A stretch of DNA of 64,000 bases from Parafrankia sp. EUN1f (GTDB lineage: Bacteria > Actinomycetota > Actinomycetes > Frankiales > Frankiaceae), in assembly GCF_000177675.1 (NCBI RefSeq), contig NZ_ADGX01000011.1, positions 34,518 through 98,517 of the forward strand. The letters run 5' to 3'. Below the pieces are notes generated by a model, which worked only from the letters and a program-made list of their open reading frames with translations, did no database searches and was not told the origin of the DNA. Of this stretch, positions 25,388 to 34,456 are shown one piece after another. Both the position numbers and the translations under genes were made by a program. How positions within the stretch are numbered: position 1 is the stretch's first letter; each line of letters opens with the position of its first letter.

Positions 25388-25824
25388 GGTCTCCCCTCTC
25401 GCCGGGTCTCCGGCCCGTCTGCGGCACAGATCGCCCCATCGGATGCTAAGAATACGCACTTGCGAGTGATTTGCAGATAGAAACCACAGACCGATGCCCA
25501 GCGAGACTCCGGCCGACGCCCGGCCCACCCTCACTCGGGATCGAGCCTCGCGGGGCTACGCTTCGACACCAGAAGTTACTCTGGGTTACTTGATAGATAT
25601 CATTTGCATTCACTCCGCGGGGTTCGGCGACCACCACGGGGTTTGCGCCCAAGAGGAGCACAGGTGGAGATCTCTGCATGCTCGGCGGAGCCGGCGGAGC
25701 CGGCGATCCTCCTCCCGAGATGCCAGGCCGCCCGCCCCGAGCGACGCAGGGCCCGGCACCGACCCGGGCTCCGGCGCCCGGCAACCCCCAGCGCGCCCGC
25801 CGCGGGCCCGCGTGAGGTGCAGCC
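25388..25824. other. divergent intergenic region between cbiM and the GT2 gene
   Basis: About 440 bases without a gene. It holds the Nur-like box at 25460-25476 near cbiM and an AT-rich stretch at 25575-25615 with the dyad TGATAGATATCA (25591-25602), which may be a promoter or operator. The plus-strand GT2 gene starts at 25825 after GAGGTG. No cobalamin riboswitch was recognised upstream of cbiM. Confidence 0.45.
25460..25476. promoter_or_regulatory. candidate Nur (nickel-responsive Fur-family) operator
   Basis: TTGCGA-GTGAT-TTGCAG matches the Streptomyces Nur-box form tTGCaa-N5-ttGCAA at 10 of 12 arm positions, with the right spacer. It is centred about 80 bases upstream of the cbiM start. 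If real, the operon is repressed by Nur when nickel is ample. The consensus is recalled from the literature on Streptomyces; no nur gene is in the window. Confidence 0.5.
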
Positions 25825-26802
25825 ATGAAGACCGTCGCGGTGATCGTGCACCGAGGTCCGACGGAGCCGACACTCGATCTCGCGACCCGCCTTGACGTCT
25901 CCACTCATCTCGACCAGGTCACGGTGATCGCCAACGACCGCGCCGAACGGCCCTCCGGGCTGCCGGCCAGCGTCGGCTGGCTCGTTCCCCCCCGTGACCT
26001 CGGGCGGGGCGGAGCCTTCCGGTACGCCGTCGAGACGATACCCGCGGCTGCCGCCTACCTACTGGTCGAGAACAACGTGCGCATCGACGACCCGACCATC
26101 GGGGCCTGCCTGGAACTGCTGGCCGGCGCGAACATCGGGATCGTGGCCCCCACCCTCGTGGATGACGCCACGGCGCCGACCACGCCGGCGCGCCCGACCC
26201 GGTTCCTCGTCCTGCCCCGGATCCTCGGGAACGCCCCCGGCGACCGGCCCAGCGAGGCCAACTGGGTGACCGGCGCGGCGATGTTCGTCAAGGCCGAATG
26301 CCATCAGCGGATTCCGATGGACGGTCGCTACTTCCTGGGCCTGGAGGACGTCGACTTCTGCCATCGCGTCCGCGACGCCGGCTGGAGTGTCGTGATCAGC
26401 CCCTGGCCGGCGCGGCGCCACGGCGCGGGCCCCGTGCCCGCCGCTGCCTACGGCTACTACGAGGTACGCAACCGCCTCTGGTACACCCGGATCCGCCGCT
26501 GGCACGGTCGCACTGCCGCGGCACTGCTCTGGACCGTCCTCGCGACACTTCCGCGCGCCACGGTGCTCAGGCCACCGGGAGCCGACGGATCGCACCCTGG
26601 CCGGCTCGTCCTGCACGGTCTGCTGGACGGCCTCGGTCCTGTCCCCCCGAGCGGTGACCCACGGCTGGATGAGCCGCGAGTCACCCGGTGGACGACCTGG
26701 GCCCCAGCGCCGCCTCGCACGGCGGACGCACCGGCCGCACAGCCGTCGACGTCTCCGGCCCGGCGTCGGCACGAGCCGCCGCTCGGCCAGTCTGAACGGT
26801 GA
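25825..26802 (+). CDS. glycosyltransferase family 2 (rhamnosyltransferase-like)
   Basis: 325 residues with a GT-A fold. VAVIVHRG at the N-terminus is the first beta strand, RGGAFRYAVE is the region after the donor loop, YLLVENNVRIDDPTIG supplies the metal-binding acidic region (ENN in place of DDD or DxD), and GLEDVDFCHRVRDAGWSV is the conserved ED-motif helix. These features fit GT2 enzymes that build actinobacterial polysaccharides. ATG 25825 follows GAGGTG. Its stop overlaps the GTG of the next glycosyltransferase (GTGA). The C-terminal 60 residues are Pro/Ala-rich. Separated from the main glycan locus by the metal operon and GGDEF gene. Confidence 0.82.
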   Translation: MKTVAVIVHRGPTEPTLDLATRLDVSTHLDQVTVIANDRAERPSGLPASVGWLVPPRDLGRGGAFRYAVETIPAAAAYLLVENNVRIDDPTIGACLELLAGANIGIVAPTLVDDATAPTTPARPTRFLVLPRILGNAPGDRPSEANWVTGAAMFVKAECHQRIPMDGRYFLGLEDVDFCHRVRDAGWSVVISPWPARRHGAGPVPAAAYGYYEVRNRLWYTRIRRWHGRTAAALLWTVLATLPRATVLRPPGADGSHPGRLVLHGLLDGLGPVPPSGDPRLDEPRVTRWTTWAPAPPRTADAPAAQPSTSPARRRHEPPLGQSER

Positions 26803-28196
26803 GGAAGGGCCGCAGAGCCCACGGCGCCCCGCCACATGCGGCCACAGGGAGCCCTTCGAAGCGAAGGCGCGAACACCCACGCGGAGTCGGACACGGCCAC
26901 GCATCAACGGAACTACGGAAAGACTCTCTACTATCACGTTCCGTGCTCCCCTCTCGCCGCTCACTGACCAGGCCGGCCGCCCCCGCAGAACCCGCCGCCG
27001 CATCCGTGCCCACGCCGACCTCCGCGCCCACGCCCGCGCCGCGGGTACTCCTGCTGAGACCGGCGAAGGCACGCCCGGACGCCGCGCGGCAGCTTGCCGC
27101 TGTCGTCGCGGGCCTTCAGGCCGGCGGCGCAGAGGTCACGCAGCTCACGCCGGCCGGGCCGGACGACCAGCAGGCACGGACCGAGCCGGCCGGGCGGCGC
27201 GGATCACCTGACCAGCCGGCCCGACAGGGCCTCGACCTGGCGGGCCGCTGCCGCTCGGCATGGGAGACCGCGGCACACGCACGGGCGCTGGGCCCGCTGG
27301 ACAGCGTCGTGGTGGGGCAGGTGGACCTGGCGCTGACCGGCATCGTCACCGCCAGACTCACCGGCGCCAGCCGGGTACCGGTGCTCTTCCACGGCGTCGA
27401 CATGTGGACGATGCGGCGCCACCTGCGTCTTCTGCTGCGCCACGACCCGCTGCTCTGCCCGGTGACGACAAGCTCGTTCGGCGCGGGAGCGCTGTCTCCG
27501 ACCAGGATGGGCGCGGTCATTCCACCTGGTCTGGACCATCGTTGGCGGGAGGCTCTCCTCACCGAGGCCGCCCGGCGGCGCCCACTGCCCCCGGTGCCGA
27601 CGGTGCTCACCGTCTTCCCCCTCGACGAGTGGGAGGCCAAGGGCCTTCCGACCCTGGTGGACGCCCTGGACACGCTGCACGCACCGGCGGCGGACGAAGC
27701 GTCGGAAGGTGCCGGCGGGGCGGTGGGACCGGTGCGGCTCGTGATCGCGGGAGCCGGTCCGGCCCCAGGCGCACTACATGCCCTGATCGCCGGGCGGGAG
27801 CACACGGACCTGTTCGAGGATCCCAGCGACGAGGAACTGGCCCGGCTGTATGCGACAGCCGACCTTTTCGCCCTGTGCACGAGAACCCGTACCAGGTCGC
27901 CGGTGAGCGGCGAGTCGCACCCGACCGCCCTGCTCGAGGCGCAGCTCGCGGGCTGCGCCGTCATCGGTCCGGCGCAGGGCGGCTCCCGGGACGCCTACCA
28001 ACGGGGTGTCACCGGCTGGACTCCGGCGGACGAGTCCAGCCCAGCCCTGGCGCGGGTGCTGGCCGACCTGCTCGCCGACCGCGCACGGCTGGCCCGCGCC
28101 GGACGGCTTGCCAGCGACTGGGCGCGTGCGGGCACCGACCCCGACGATCACAGCCAGGCCGTGTTCGCCGCGCTGCTGGGCCGTCAGCGCAGCTGA
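26799..28196 (+). CDS. glycosyltransferase family 4-like
   Basis: Up to 465 residues. The GT-B core starts at about residue 80 (RVLLLRPAKARPDAARQLAAVV). It carries SVVVGQVDLALTGIVTARLTG, VPVLFHGVDMWTMRRHLRLLL, VIPPGLDHRW, LTVFPLDEWEAKGLPTLVDAL and a C-terminal SPVSGESHPTALLEAQLAGCAVIGPAQGG, in which E-x7-E is visible (ESHPTALLE). GTG 26799 overlaps the GT2 stop as GTGA, like other pairs here, but the first 75 residues are basic, low-complexity sequence and the GTG at 26943 is a possible alternative. Convergent with the methyltransferase at 28197; the two stop codons abut within TGATCA. Confidence 0.78.
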   Translation: MRKGRRAHGAPPHAATGSPSKRRREHPRGVGHGHASTELRKDSLLSRSVLPSRRSLTRPAAPAEPAAASVPTPTSAPTPAPRVLLLRPAKARPDAARQLAAVVAGLQAGGAEVTQLTPAGPDDQQARTEPAGRRGSPDQPARQGLDLAGRCRSAWETAAHARALGPLDSVVVGQVDLALTGIVTARLTGASRVPVLFHGVDMWTMRRHLRLLLRHDPLLCPVTTSSFGAGALSPTRMGAVIPPGLDHRWREALLTEAARRRPLPPVPTVLTVFPLDEWEAKGLPTLVDALDTLHAPAADEASEGAGGAVGPVRLVIAGAGPAPGALHALIAGREHTDLFEDPSDEELARLYATADLFALCTRTRTRSPVSGESHPTALLEAQLAGCAVIGPAQGGSRDAYQRGVTGWTPADESSPALARVLADLLADRARLARAGRLASDWARAGTDPDDHSQAVFAALLGRQRS

Positions 28197-29219
28197 TCAG
28201 CCTCGGGCCGCGGGTTGCGATGCCCGCTGCGGCGGCGGGGATTGCGTCGCCACCGCGGTGATCCGGTCTGATCCGCCGATCCGGTCGTAGCGGCGGATCG
28301 CGACCAGCAGACAGTTCTGCGCCGCGGCGCTCTCCGCCACCGCACGCTGCGGACCGCTCTCGACAGCCAGGGCGTGCAGGGCGTGGAGCAGGACGCTCCC
28401 GAAGCCGGCCTGCTCCACCAGCCCGACCAGATGATCCGCCTGCCGAGGATGGCAGTGCGGGGACCCACGCCGCGATCCACGCGAGTGCGCGAGCCTGGAC
28501 TGCCCCACCGCGAGCGTGGACTGCCCCACGGGCTCGGCAGCCTGACCATGACCAGGCCCGGGGATGTCCGCGCGCACACAGGTGCGCAGGACGAGGCATC
28601 CGCCGGGGCGCAGGCTCGCCCACACCAGGTCCAGCAGGTCGGTCAGCTCGCCGTCGCCCATCCAGGTCGCGACATCGAGGGAGACGGCGATGTCCACCCG
28701 CCGCCCGGATCCGAAGAAGTCCTGGGGAGTCCGGTAGTCGATGTTGATCGCCGGGTTCAGGATCCGTGCGCAGGCGAGAACCCCACGAGAGACGTCGAGC
28801 GCCGTCACGGACCAGACCCGCCCGGCCACCGCGCGGGTGAGGTAGCCGGGACCGCAGCCGACATCGAGCAGGTCCTGCTCGGGTGCCAGGTACGGCTCAA
28901 GCACATCCCGGACGAACATCTCGAGCGAGACGCGGCTGCGGTGCGCCGCGCTGCCCAGGCCGTGACCACGGAAGCTCAGGCCGCGGCCGTGGAAATAGTG
29001 CGGCGCCAGCCCCAGCAGCCGCAGCGCGAGGCCTGGCCGCCACGACGACGGAGTCAGAGCCAACAGCCCACGGACCCATCGCGCGCCCAGAAAGGTGCGA
29101 CCTCCGGTCGCTGCAAGCACGAGCCAGCGGAGAAAGGACACGCGTGGGCACGAGGACACGCAACCGTCAGGGAGCCCGGGAACCGCAGATCCTTCCGGAC
29201 TGCCTGACCGCTGCGTCAC
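28197..29219 (-). CDS. class I SAM-dependent methyltransferase
   Basis: 340 residues. LLDVGCGPGYLTRAVAG is motif I of the Rossmann methyltransferase fold, followed by VTALDVSRGVLACARIL, the acidic motif II, and VWASLRPGGCLVLRTC near motif IV. The N-terminal 100 residues (LALRLLGLAPHYFHGRG) are partly hydrophobic and could lie at the membrane. The C-terminal region is rich in Gln, Ala and Arg. Substrate unknown; it neighbours glycosyltransferases, so sugar or lipid methylation is the inference. The start is uncertain; GTG codons near residue 28 are alternatives. Convergent with the GT4-like gene. Confidence 0.75.
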   Translation of the reverse strand: MTQRSGSPEGSAVPGLPDGCVSSCPRVSFLRWLVLAATGGRTFLGARWVRGLLALTPSSWRPGLALRLLGLAPHYFHGRGLSFRGHGLGSAAHRSRVSLEMFVRDVLEPYLAPEQDLLDVGCGPGYLTRAVAGRVWSVTALDVSRGVLACARILNPAINIDYRTPQDFFGSGRRVDIAVSLDVATWMGDGELTDLLDLVWASLRPGGCLVLRTCVRADIPGPGHGQAAEPVGQSTLAVGQSRLAHSRGSRRGSPHCHPRQADHLVGLVEQAGFGSVLLHALHALAVESGPQRAVAESAAAQNCLLVAIRRYDRIGGSDRITAVATQSPPPQRASQPAARG

Positions 29220-29278
29220 AGGGTCCGACCCTTACAGGACGGAAACCCTAAGTCAACGAACGACTACAACGAGTTCGA

Positions 29279-30457
29279 CTACTCCAGGTAGTCGCGCAGC
29301 TTCTGCGACCGCGAGGGATGACGCAGCTTGGACAGCGTCTTGGACTCGATCTGCCGGATGCGCTCGCGGGTCACCCCGAACTCGCGACCCACCTCCTCCA
29401 GCGTCCGCGGATGGCCGTCCGTCAGGCCGAACCGGAGCTGGATCACCTTCTTCTCCCGGTCGGAGAGAGTGTGCAGTACCGAGTCGAGCTGCTCCTGCAG
29501 GAGGATGAAGCTGGCCGCGTCCACCGGGACGACCGCGTCGCAGTCCTCGATGAAGTCGCCGAGGTGAGAGTCCTCCTCCTCACCGATCGGCGTCTCCAGC
29601 GAGACCGGCTCCTGGGAGACCTTCAGGATCTCCCGGACCTTGTCCGGCGTGAGGTCCATCTCCTTGGCGATCTCCTCCGGGCTCGGCTCCCGGCCGAGAT
29701 CCTGGAGGAGCTGCCGCTGGATGCGGATCAGCTTGTTGATCGTCTCGACCATGTGCACCGGGATACGGATCGTCCGGGCCTGGTCCGCGATGGCGCGGGT
29801 GATGGCCTGCCGGATCCACCAGGTGGCGTAGGTGGAGAACTTGTAGCCCTTGGTGTAGTCGAACTTCTCGACCGCCCGGATGAGACCGAGGTTGCCCTCC
29901 TGGATCAGGTCCAGGAAGAGCATGCCGCGCCCGACATAGCGCTTGGCGATCGAGACGACGAGCCTCAGGTTCGCCTCGACGAGCTTCCGCTTGGCGATCT
30001 GCCCGTCCCGCTCGATGGCCTCCAGGTCCCGGCGCATCTGCGGGGAGGTCTTCTTCGTCGCCACCGCGAGCTTCTCGGAGGCGAACAGGCCCGCCTCGAT
30101 CCGCTTGGCGAGGTCGACCTCCTCCTCCGCGGTGAGCAGCGGGACCTTGCCGATCTCCTTGAGGTACATCCGTACCGGGTCGGAGGTCGGGGCCTTGAGC
30201 GCGAGCTCCTCCTCCTCGCGACGCCGACGGGCCAGCAGATCCGCCTCGTCGGCGTTCTCGCCCCCGGCCTCGAGCACCTCGATGCCCTCGTCGTTGAGCA
30301 CCTGCAGGACCGTCTCGGCCTGCTCAGGGGGCAACTCGGCCGCCTGGATCGCGACCGTGACGTCCTCAGTGGTGAGGAAACCGATCTCCTTGCCACGGGT
30401 GATGAGGTCCTTGACCTCGTCCACCTGGGCCTCGCGGGGTAGGACGGTAGGACTCAT
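29279..30457 (-). CDS. rpoD: primary sigma-70 factor
   Basis: 392 residues. Region 1.1-like sequence ([23 protein letters not shown]) is followed by region 1.2 ([29 protein letters not shown]), region 2 with [41 protein letters not shown] split over the core-binding helix, the -10 reader [19 protein letters not shown], region 3 and the region 4 helix-turn-helix [20 protein letters not shown]. It matches the actinobacterial HrdB/SigA group. ATG 30457 (MSPTVLP) gives full homology; an in-frame start 17 codons up (30508) would overlap dnaG. Lies 40 nt downstream of dnaG. Likely the housekeeping sigma factor. Confidence 0.96.
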   Translation of the reverse strand: MSPTVLPREAQVDEVKDLITRGKEIGFLTTEDVTVAIQAAELPPEQAETVLQVLNDEGIEVLEAGGENADEADLLARRRREEEELALKAPTSDPVRMYLKEIGKVPLLTAEEEVDLAKRIEAGLFASEKLAVATKKTSPQMRRDLEAIERDGQIAKRKLVEANLRLVVSIAKRYVGRGMLFLDLIQEGNLGLIRAVEKFDYTKGYKFSTYATWWIRQAITRAIADQARTIRIPVHMVETINKLIRIQRQLLQDLGREPSPEEIAKEMDLTPDKVREILKVSQEPVSLETPIGEEEDSHLGDFIEDCDAVVPVDAASFILLQEQLDSVLHTLSDREKKVIQLRFGLTDGHPRTLEEVGREFGVTRERIRQIESKTLSKLRHPSRSQKLRDYLE

Positions 30458-30497
30458 GGGCGGAATCTCGTCACTTCCTTCTCGGGATCGACCCAGG

Positions 30498-32465
30498 TTA
30501 CGCGGCACCTACGCCCCGCTCCCGGAGTTGGAGCTTGTGCTGTTCCAAAGCAATCAGCTCGCCGAACGCACGGTTGAAGGCATCAGAGTCGGAGGTGGGG
30601 TTCAGCCGCTGCACCCGCGACTTGACTTCCCTGATCCGACGGGTCACATGCAGCTCCTGAACACGCGACATCTGATCGTCGACATAACGGTCGTCAACAT
30701 CGTGGTCGCACAGCACCCCCTCCACCGCGAGCGCGAGAACGAACCGCCGCAGCTCCTCGTCCGGCGCCGCGGCGACCACCGCCGCGGCCCAGCCCGACGG
30801 GTCGCCGGCCGCGTACAGACCCGCGCACACCCCACCGGCCGTGGCGATCAGTTCACGGACCGCACGGTGCACAGGAACAGTGAACAGCTCCGCGGCGAGG
30901 GTGTCGAACATCGGGCCGGCCAGCCCCGGGTGCTGCAGGGCGAGCTTGAGTGTCTCGCGCTCGACGATGGCGGTTGCCTCGTCGGGCGCGGGTTCGGGCC
31001 GGCGGCGCGCCGAGGCGGCCGCCGCCGTGCCGTCCGCCCCGGAGCTCCCGCGTGCCCTGGTGCTCCCGTGCGCGCCTGAGCTGCCCGGCGCGCCCGAACT
31101 CCCCTGTGCTCCTGGACTCCCCTGTGCCCGGGAACGGTGCGAAGCTACCCGCTCGACCACGAACCGCTCGTCCAGGAAGCCGAGCCAACGGTCCAGGTTC
31201 ACCGCGTACCGGTGCCGGATGCCGGCGTCCTTGAGCCGGTTGACCAGAGGGGCGGCCGCGTCGAGCGCCGCGAGCCGGCCTTCCGTGGTGTTGAGGTCGT
31301 AGCGGTCGATCGCACCGCGGATCGCGAACTCGAAGAGCGGCTGCCTGGCCGCCACGAGATCACGCACGGCCGCGTCCCCGCGCTGGGTCCACAGGTCGCA
31401 CGGATCAAGACCGTCCGGCTGCACCGCGACGAAGGTCTGGGTGACGAACCGCTCCTCGAACTCGAAGGCCCGCAGCGCGGCGGCCTGACCGGCCTGGTCA
31501 CCGTCGAAGGTGAAGATGACCTCGCCGGTACGGCTGTCCGAATCCATCAGGAGACGACGGACGATGGCGACATGGTCGCTGCCGAACGACGTCCCACAGC
31601 TCGCGACCGCCGTCGTCACACCGGACAGGTGGCAGGCCATGACATCGGTGTACCCCTCGACGACGACCACCTGGTAGCGGCGCGCGATGTCGCGCCTGGC
31701 CAGGTCGGCGCCGTAGAGGAGCCTGGCCTTTTTGAACAGGGGCGTCTCGGCCGTGTTGAGGTACTTCGGCCCGGCGTCGGAGCCCTCGGCGAGACGCCGG
31801 CCACCGAAGCCGACGACCTCCCCGCCGAGATCACGGATCGGCCACAGCAGCCGGTGATGGAAGCGGTCGATGAGGCCGCCACGACCACCGCGCTTGGCCA
31901 GCCCGCCCAGTTCCAGCTCCTCCGCGGTGAATCGGCGGGCGAGCAGATGCCGGGTCAGCGCGTCCCATGACGCCGGGGCGTAACCGAGGCCGAACCGTTC
32001 GGCCGCCGACCGGTCGAAGCCCCGCGAAGCCAGGAACTCCCAGCCCGCGCGCGCATCCGGCGAGGAGTAGAGCTGCTCGACGTAGAACTCGGTGGCCAGC
32101 CGGTGCGCGTCCAGCAGCCGCTGCCGCTGGCTCGTGACCGCCCGGCTGGTCGGCCCGCCACCCTCGTAGGTCAGGGTGATCCCGGCCCGGCGCGCGAGCC
32201 GCTCCACCGCCTCCGGGAAGCTGAGACCGTCGATCTTGCGGACGAAGGCGTAGACGTCTCCGCCCTCGTTACAGCCGAAACAGTGGAAGAAGCCGACCGA
32301 TGGTCGCACGTTGAACGACGGTGACTTCTCGTCGTGGAAGGGGCACAGTCCGACGAGGCTGCCGCCACCGACCGGACGGAGCTGGACATGGTCACCGACG
32401 ATGTCCGCGATGGGTGACCGCTCCCGGACGAGAGCGATGTCGGCGTCGCGGATGCGTCCGGCCAC
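30498..32465 (-). CDS. dnaG: DNA primase
   Basis: 655 residues. The CHC2 zinc finger has Cys41, His44, Cys62 and Cys65 ([13 protein letters not shown] and CFGC). The Toprim domain shows [16 protein letters not shown] and [16 protein letters not shown]. The C-terminal helicase-interaction domain follows a low-complexity linker of about 50 residues rich in Gly-Ser-Ser-Gly-Ala repeats. The start was set at GTG 32465 ([18 protein letters not shown]), as in other actinobacteria, with GGGAGGG 5 bases upstream; the open frame begins 12 codons earlier. Same strand as rpoD, which starts 40 nt further on, an order like the macromolecular-synthesis operon of other phyla. Confidence 0.96.
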   Translation of the reverse strand: MAGRIRDADIALVRERSPIADIVGDHVQLRPVGGGSLVGLCPFHDEKSPSFNVRPSVGFFHCFGCNEGGDVYAFVRKIDGLSFPEAVERLARRAGITLTYEGGGPTSRAVTSQRQRLLDAHRLATEFYVEQLYSSPDARAGWEFLASRGFDRSAAERFGLGYAPASWDALTRHLLARRFTAEELELGGLAKRGGRGGLIDRFHHRLLWPIRDLGGEVVGFGGRRLAEGSDAGPKYLNTAETPLFKKARLLYGADLARRDIARRYQVVVVEGYTDVMACHLSGVTTAVASCGTSFGSDHVAIVRRLLMDSDSRTGEVIFTFDGDQAGQAAALRAFEFEERFVTQTFVAVQPDGLDPCDLWTQRGDAAVRDLVAARQPLFEFAIRGAIDRYDLNTTEGRLAALDAAAPLVNRLKDAGIRHRYAVNLDRWLGFLDERFVVERVASHRSRAQGSPGAQGSSGAPGSSGAHGSTRARGSSGADGTAAAASARRRPEPAPDEATAIVERETLKLALQHPGLAGPMFDTLAAELFTVPVHRAVRELIATAGGVCAGLYAAGDPSGWAAAVVAAAPDEELRRFVLALAVEGVLCDHDVDDRYVDDQMSRVQELHVTRRIREVKSRVQRLNPTSDSDAFNRAFGELIALEQHKLQLRERGVGAA

Positions 32466-33489
32466 CGAACCCTCCCTGATCACGTCCGGCGGGCCCGTCA
32501 CCTACGGGCTCCGAGTTCACTGGATAGACGGCGCCCCCCGCCCTGGGGTTGCGCGAGTCGCGGGCTTCGATGTGTCCGGTCACCTCAGACGACGCTGCCG
32601 GCCGCCTGCCCGGCGGGACGGCGCTGCCGTCGAGCCGGCTAGGCCACCGATGGTGTCGGTGTCAACGGTCCTTTCGCGTGATGGTACTTGTCATCCGGCC
32701 GACAGTGTCGATCATGCCATGCGCACGCCCGCGAGCGGCGGGGCGAGGACCGGACGGCCCCAGCCACCCGGGTCACACGGCCCGGCTCGTGCCGCAGCGA
32801 CGACGAGCGGCACCGATCGGCACACCCCCGCAGGGTCCATGATGCGACACGGGCCACATCGGAAGCCACCGACGAACCACCCTCATCACTCCAGTGTCGC
32901 GCCACGACCCCATCCCATCCCAAACACAGTCGACAGCGATCACAGCGTACGTCGTTTTTCGCTGGTCACAGTGCCGTTGGTAGCTGTCGGCCCGTCAGTG
33001 CCCCGCAACGGCCGACATCGACCCCTCGCCGTCGACGCACCGGTAGCCCGCCGACCACACCCGGGGACACCAGCCGGGCCGGGACGACACAGGAGCGCAG
33101 GACAGCGCAGGCGGGACAAGACAGCACAGCCGGGACAGGACAGCACAGGCGGCACAATGCAGCACCTGGATGACGCGGGGATGGCACCGCCGGGGCAACC
33201 CGGCGAGCCGGACGGCCACCGCACCCAACGACCGGACGACCACGCTCCCCCAGAGGGGGCGCGACACGCCGAAGCGGACTTGTGGATCAGCACCGATTCG
33301 GGGGGCTACAGACGCTCACCGACGGTGACCTTCGGCCTGTTTTGCGAGTTCACAGGCCCGCGCCAGCGGGTTCATACCACTCACTGACCACGAAGCCATG
33401 CGTATCAGGCCGATTCTCGTACCTACGTCGATCGCAACAACGATACTTTGGGCGCACCCCGTTCCCCCAACTCGGCCCGGAGGCCCGCC
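32466..33489. other. 1-kb stretch without a recognisable gene
   Basis: Between dnaG (minus) and the small plus-strand gene. No frame has family features, and I found no tRNA although tRNA genes flank dnaG in some actinobacteria. It contains a 19-bp tandem repeat (33101-33157) and a 7-bp-arm hairpin GGCCTGT / ACAGGCC (33334-33358). The promoters of dnaG and of the small gene must lie here. AT-richer sequence occurs at about 32940-32965 and 33400-33450. Confidence 0.5.
33101..33157. repeat. 19-bp tandem repeat, three imperfect copies
   Basis: Copies start at 33101, 33120 and 33139. The second reads GACAGCACAGCCGGGACAG; the others differ at a few positions, and a fourth partial copy (TGCAGCAC) may follow. 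It is not in a gene I recognise. Confidence 0.8.
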
Positions 33490-33645
33490 GTGGACAAGAT
33501 CGTCAAGTACGGTGCGATCGCGTTCCTTATCTTCTTCGTCGTCACCGCACCGGACAGTGCCGCGAGCATCATCGACCGGGTCATCGGTTGGCTTGAGGAC
33601 ATCGGGAACGGAGCGTCGGAGTTCGTGACAGACACAGCCCTGTGA
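33490..33645 (+). CDS. small membrane-associated protein upstream of the PH-domain gene
   Basis: 51 residues from GTG 33490, which has CGGAGG with 6-nt spacing; the open frame starts 14 codons earlier but without a ribosome site. The protein starts VDKIVKYGAIAFLIFFVVTAPDSAA, one hydrophobic segment, and ends with an amphipathic helix (SIIDRVIGWLEDIGNGASEF). Small proteins of this form occur upstream of bPH_2 genes in other actinobacteria, from memory. Probably cotranscribed with the gene at 33686 (gap 40 nt). Function unknown. Confidence 0.75.
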   Translation: MDKIVKYGAIAFLIFFVVTAPDSAASIIDRVIGWLEDIGNGASEFVTDTAL

Positions 33646-33685
33646 ACCCGCACCTGCCGGACCCGGCGTCTGCGAGACTTTGATC

Positions 33686-34225
33686 GTGCCGAGACTCCAG
33701 CTTCCCGACCCAGCGCTGCGGGACACCAAGTACCTGGCTTCCCAGGAGCGCCTGGTCATGATGGTGCGCCTGCACTGGGCGATCATGCTGCCGATCTTCG
33801 GGCAGACACTGGGCGCGGTACTGCTGGCCCTCGTCGCGAACATCCTCCTGGCCATGCAGGGCATCGACACCGGGCCCATCACCACGGTGCTGTGGTACTT
33901 CGCCCTCTTCATGATCCTCCGGATGCTCTGGAAGATCGCGGACTGGCACTTCGACCACCTGATGATCACAGACAAGCGTCTGCTGAAGGTGTCGGGGATC
34001 GTCTTCCGGAAGGTCCAGACGATGCCGCTGTCGAAGATCACCGACCTCACCTACAACCGGGACCCGCTCGGGCGGCTCCTGGGCTATGGCGAGTTCGTCG
34101 TCGAGTCCGCCGGTCAGGACCAGGCTCTCTCGAAGATCAGTTTCCTTCCGCGGCCGGACCGGCTCTATCTCACCCTGGTCGACATGACCTTCGGTGGTGG
34201 TCCGTCCCCGGCCGGCGACGACTGA
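33686..34225 (+). CDS. PH domain-containing membrane protein (bPH_2 family)
   Basis: About 179 residues. Two N-terminal membrane segments (HWAIMLPIFGQTLGAVLLALVANILLAM and TTVLWYFALFMILRMLW) are followed by a bacterial pleckstrin-like domain: WHFDHLMITDKRLLKVSGIVFRKVQTMPLSKITDLTYNRDPLGRLLGYGEFVVESAGQ, characteristic of the bPH_2 (DUF304) family. The domain lies on one face of the membrane; role unknown. GTG 33686 is preferred; a TTG two codons upstream (33680) is the other possibility. It is convergent with transketolase across a 15-bp hairpin. Confidence 0.85.
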   Translation: MPRLQLPDPALRDTKYLASQERLVMMVRLHWAIMLPIFGQTLGAVLLALVANILLAMQGIDTGPITTVLWYFALFMILRMLWKIADWHFDHLMITDKRLLKVSGIVFRKVQTMPLSKITDLTYNRDPLGRLLGYGEFVVESAGQDQALSKISFLPRPDRLYLTLVDMTFGGGPSPAGDD

Positions 34226-34370
34226 GCCGGCTGAGCCGGCTGAGCCGACACCGGCGAAAGGTCAGCGCGGGCGGCTGGAGCCGGCAGGGCTGACCTCCTG
34301 GTACCGGTCCCTCTCGTCACACCCGCATCACAAACCCCGCTCGCGGCTCCTCGCGTCACCATGTCCTGAC

Positions 34371-34409
34371 GGAACCGGCCCCTCGTCTCACCGCCGAGGG
34401 GCCGGTTCC
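34371..34409. terminator. 15-bp perfect hairpin between convergent genes
   Basis: GGAACCGGCCCCTCG (34371-34385) pairs perfectly with 34395-34409 around a 9-nt loop. It lies between the PH-domain gene (stop 34225, plus) and transketolase (stop 34457, minus) and probably ends both transcripts. No T-tract on either side. Confidence 0.75.
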
Positions 34410-34456
34410 GTGTGCAGCCAGGGTCCTGTGCGGCTGGCGTTCTGTGTGCGGCTGGC

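Noticed and set aside
25388..25600. cobalamin riboswitch upstream of cbiM
   Set aside because: No conserved B12-box-like core was recognised; a Nur-like box fits better.
32466..33489. tRNA genes next to dnaG
   Set aside because: No cloverleaf with a TTCGA-type T arm was recognised in the gap.
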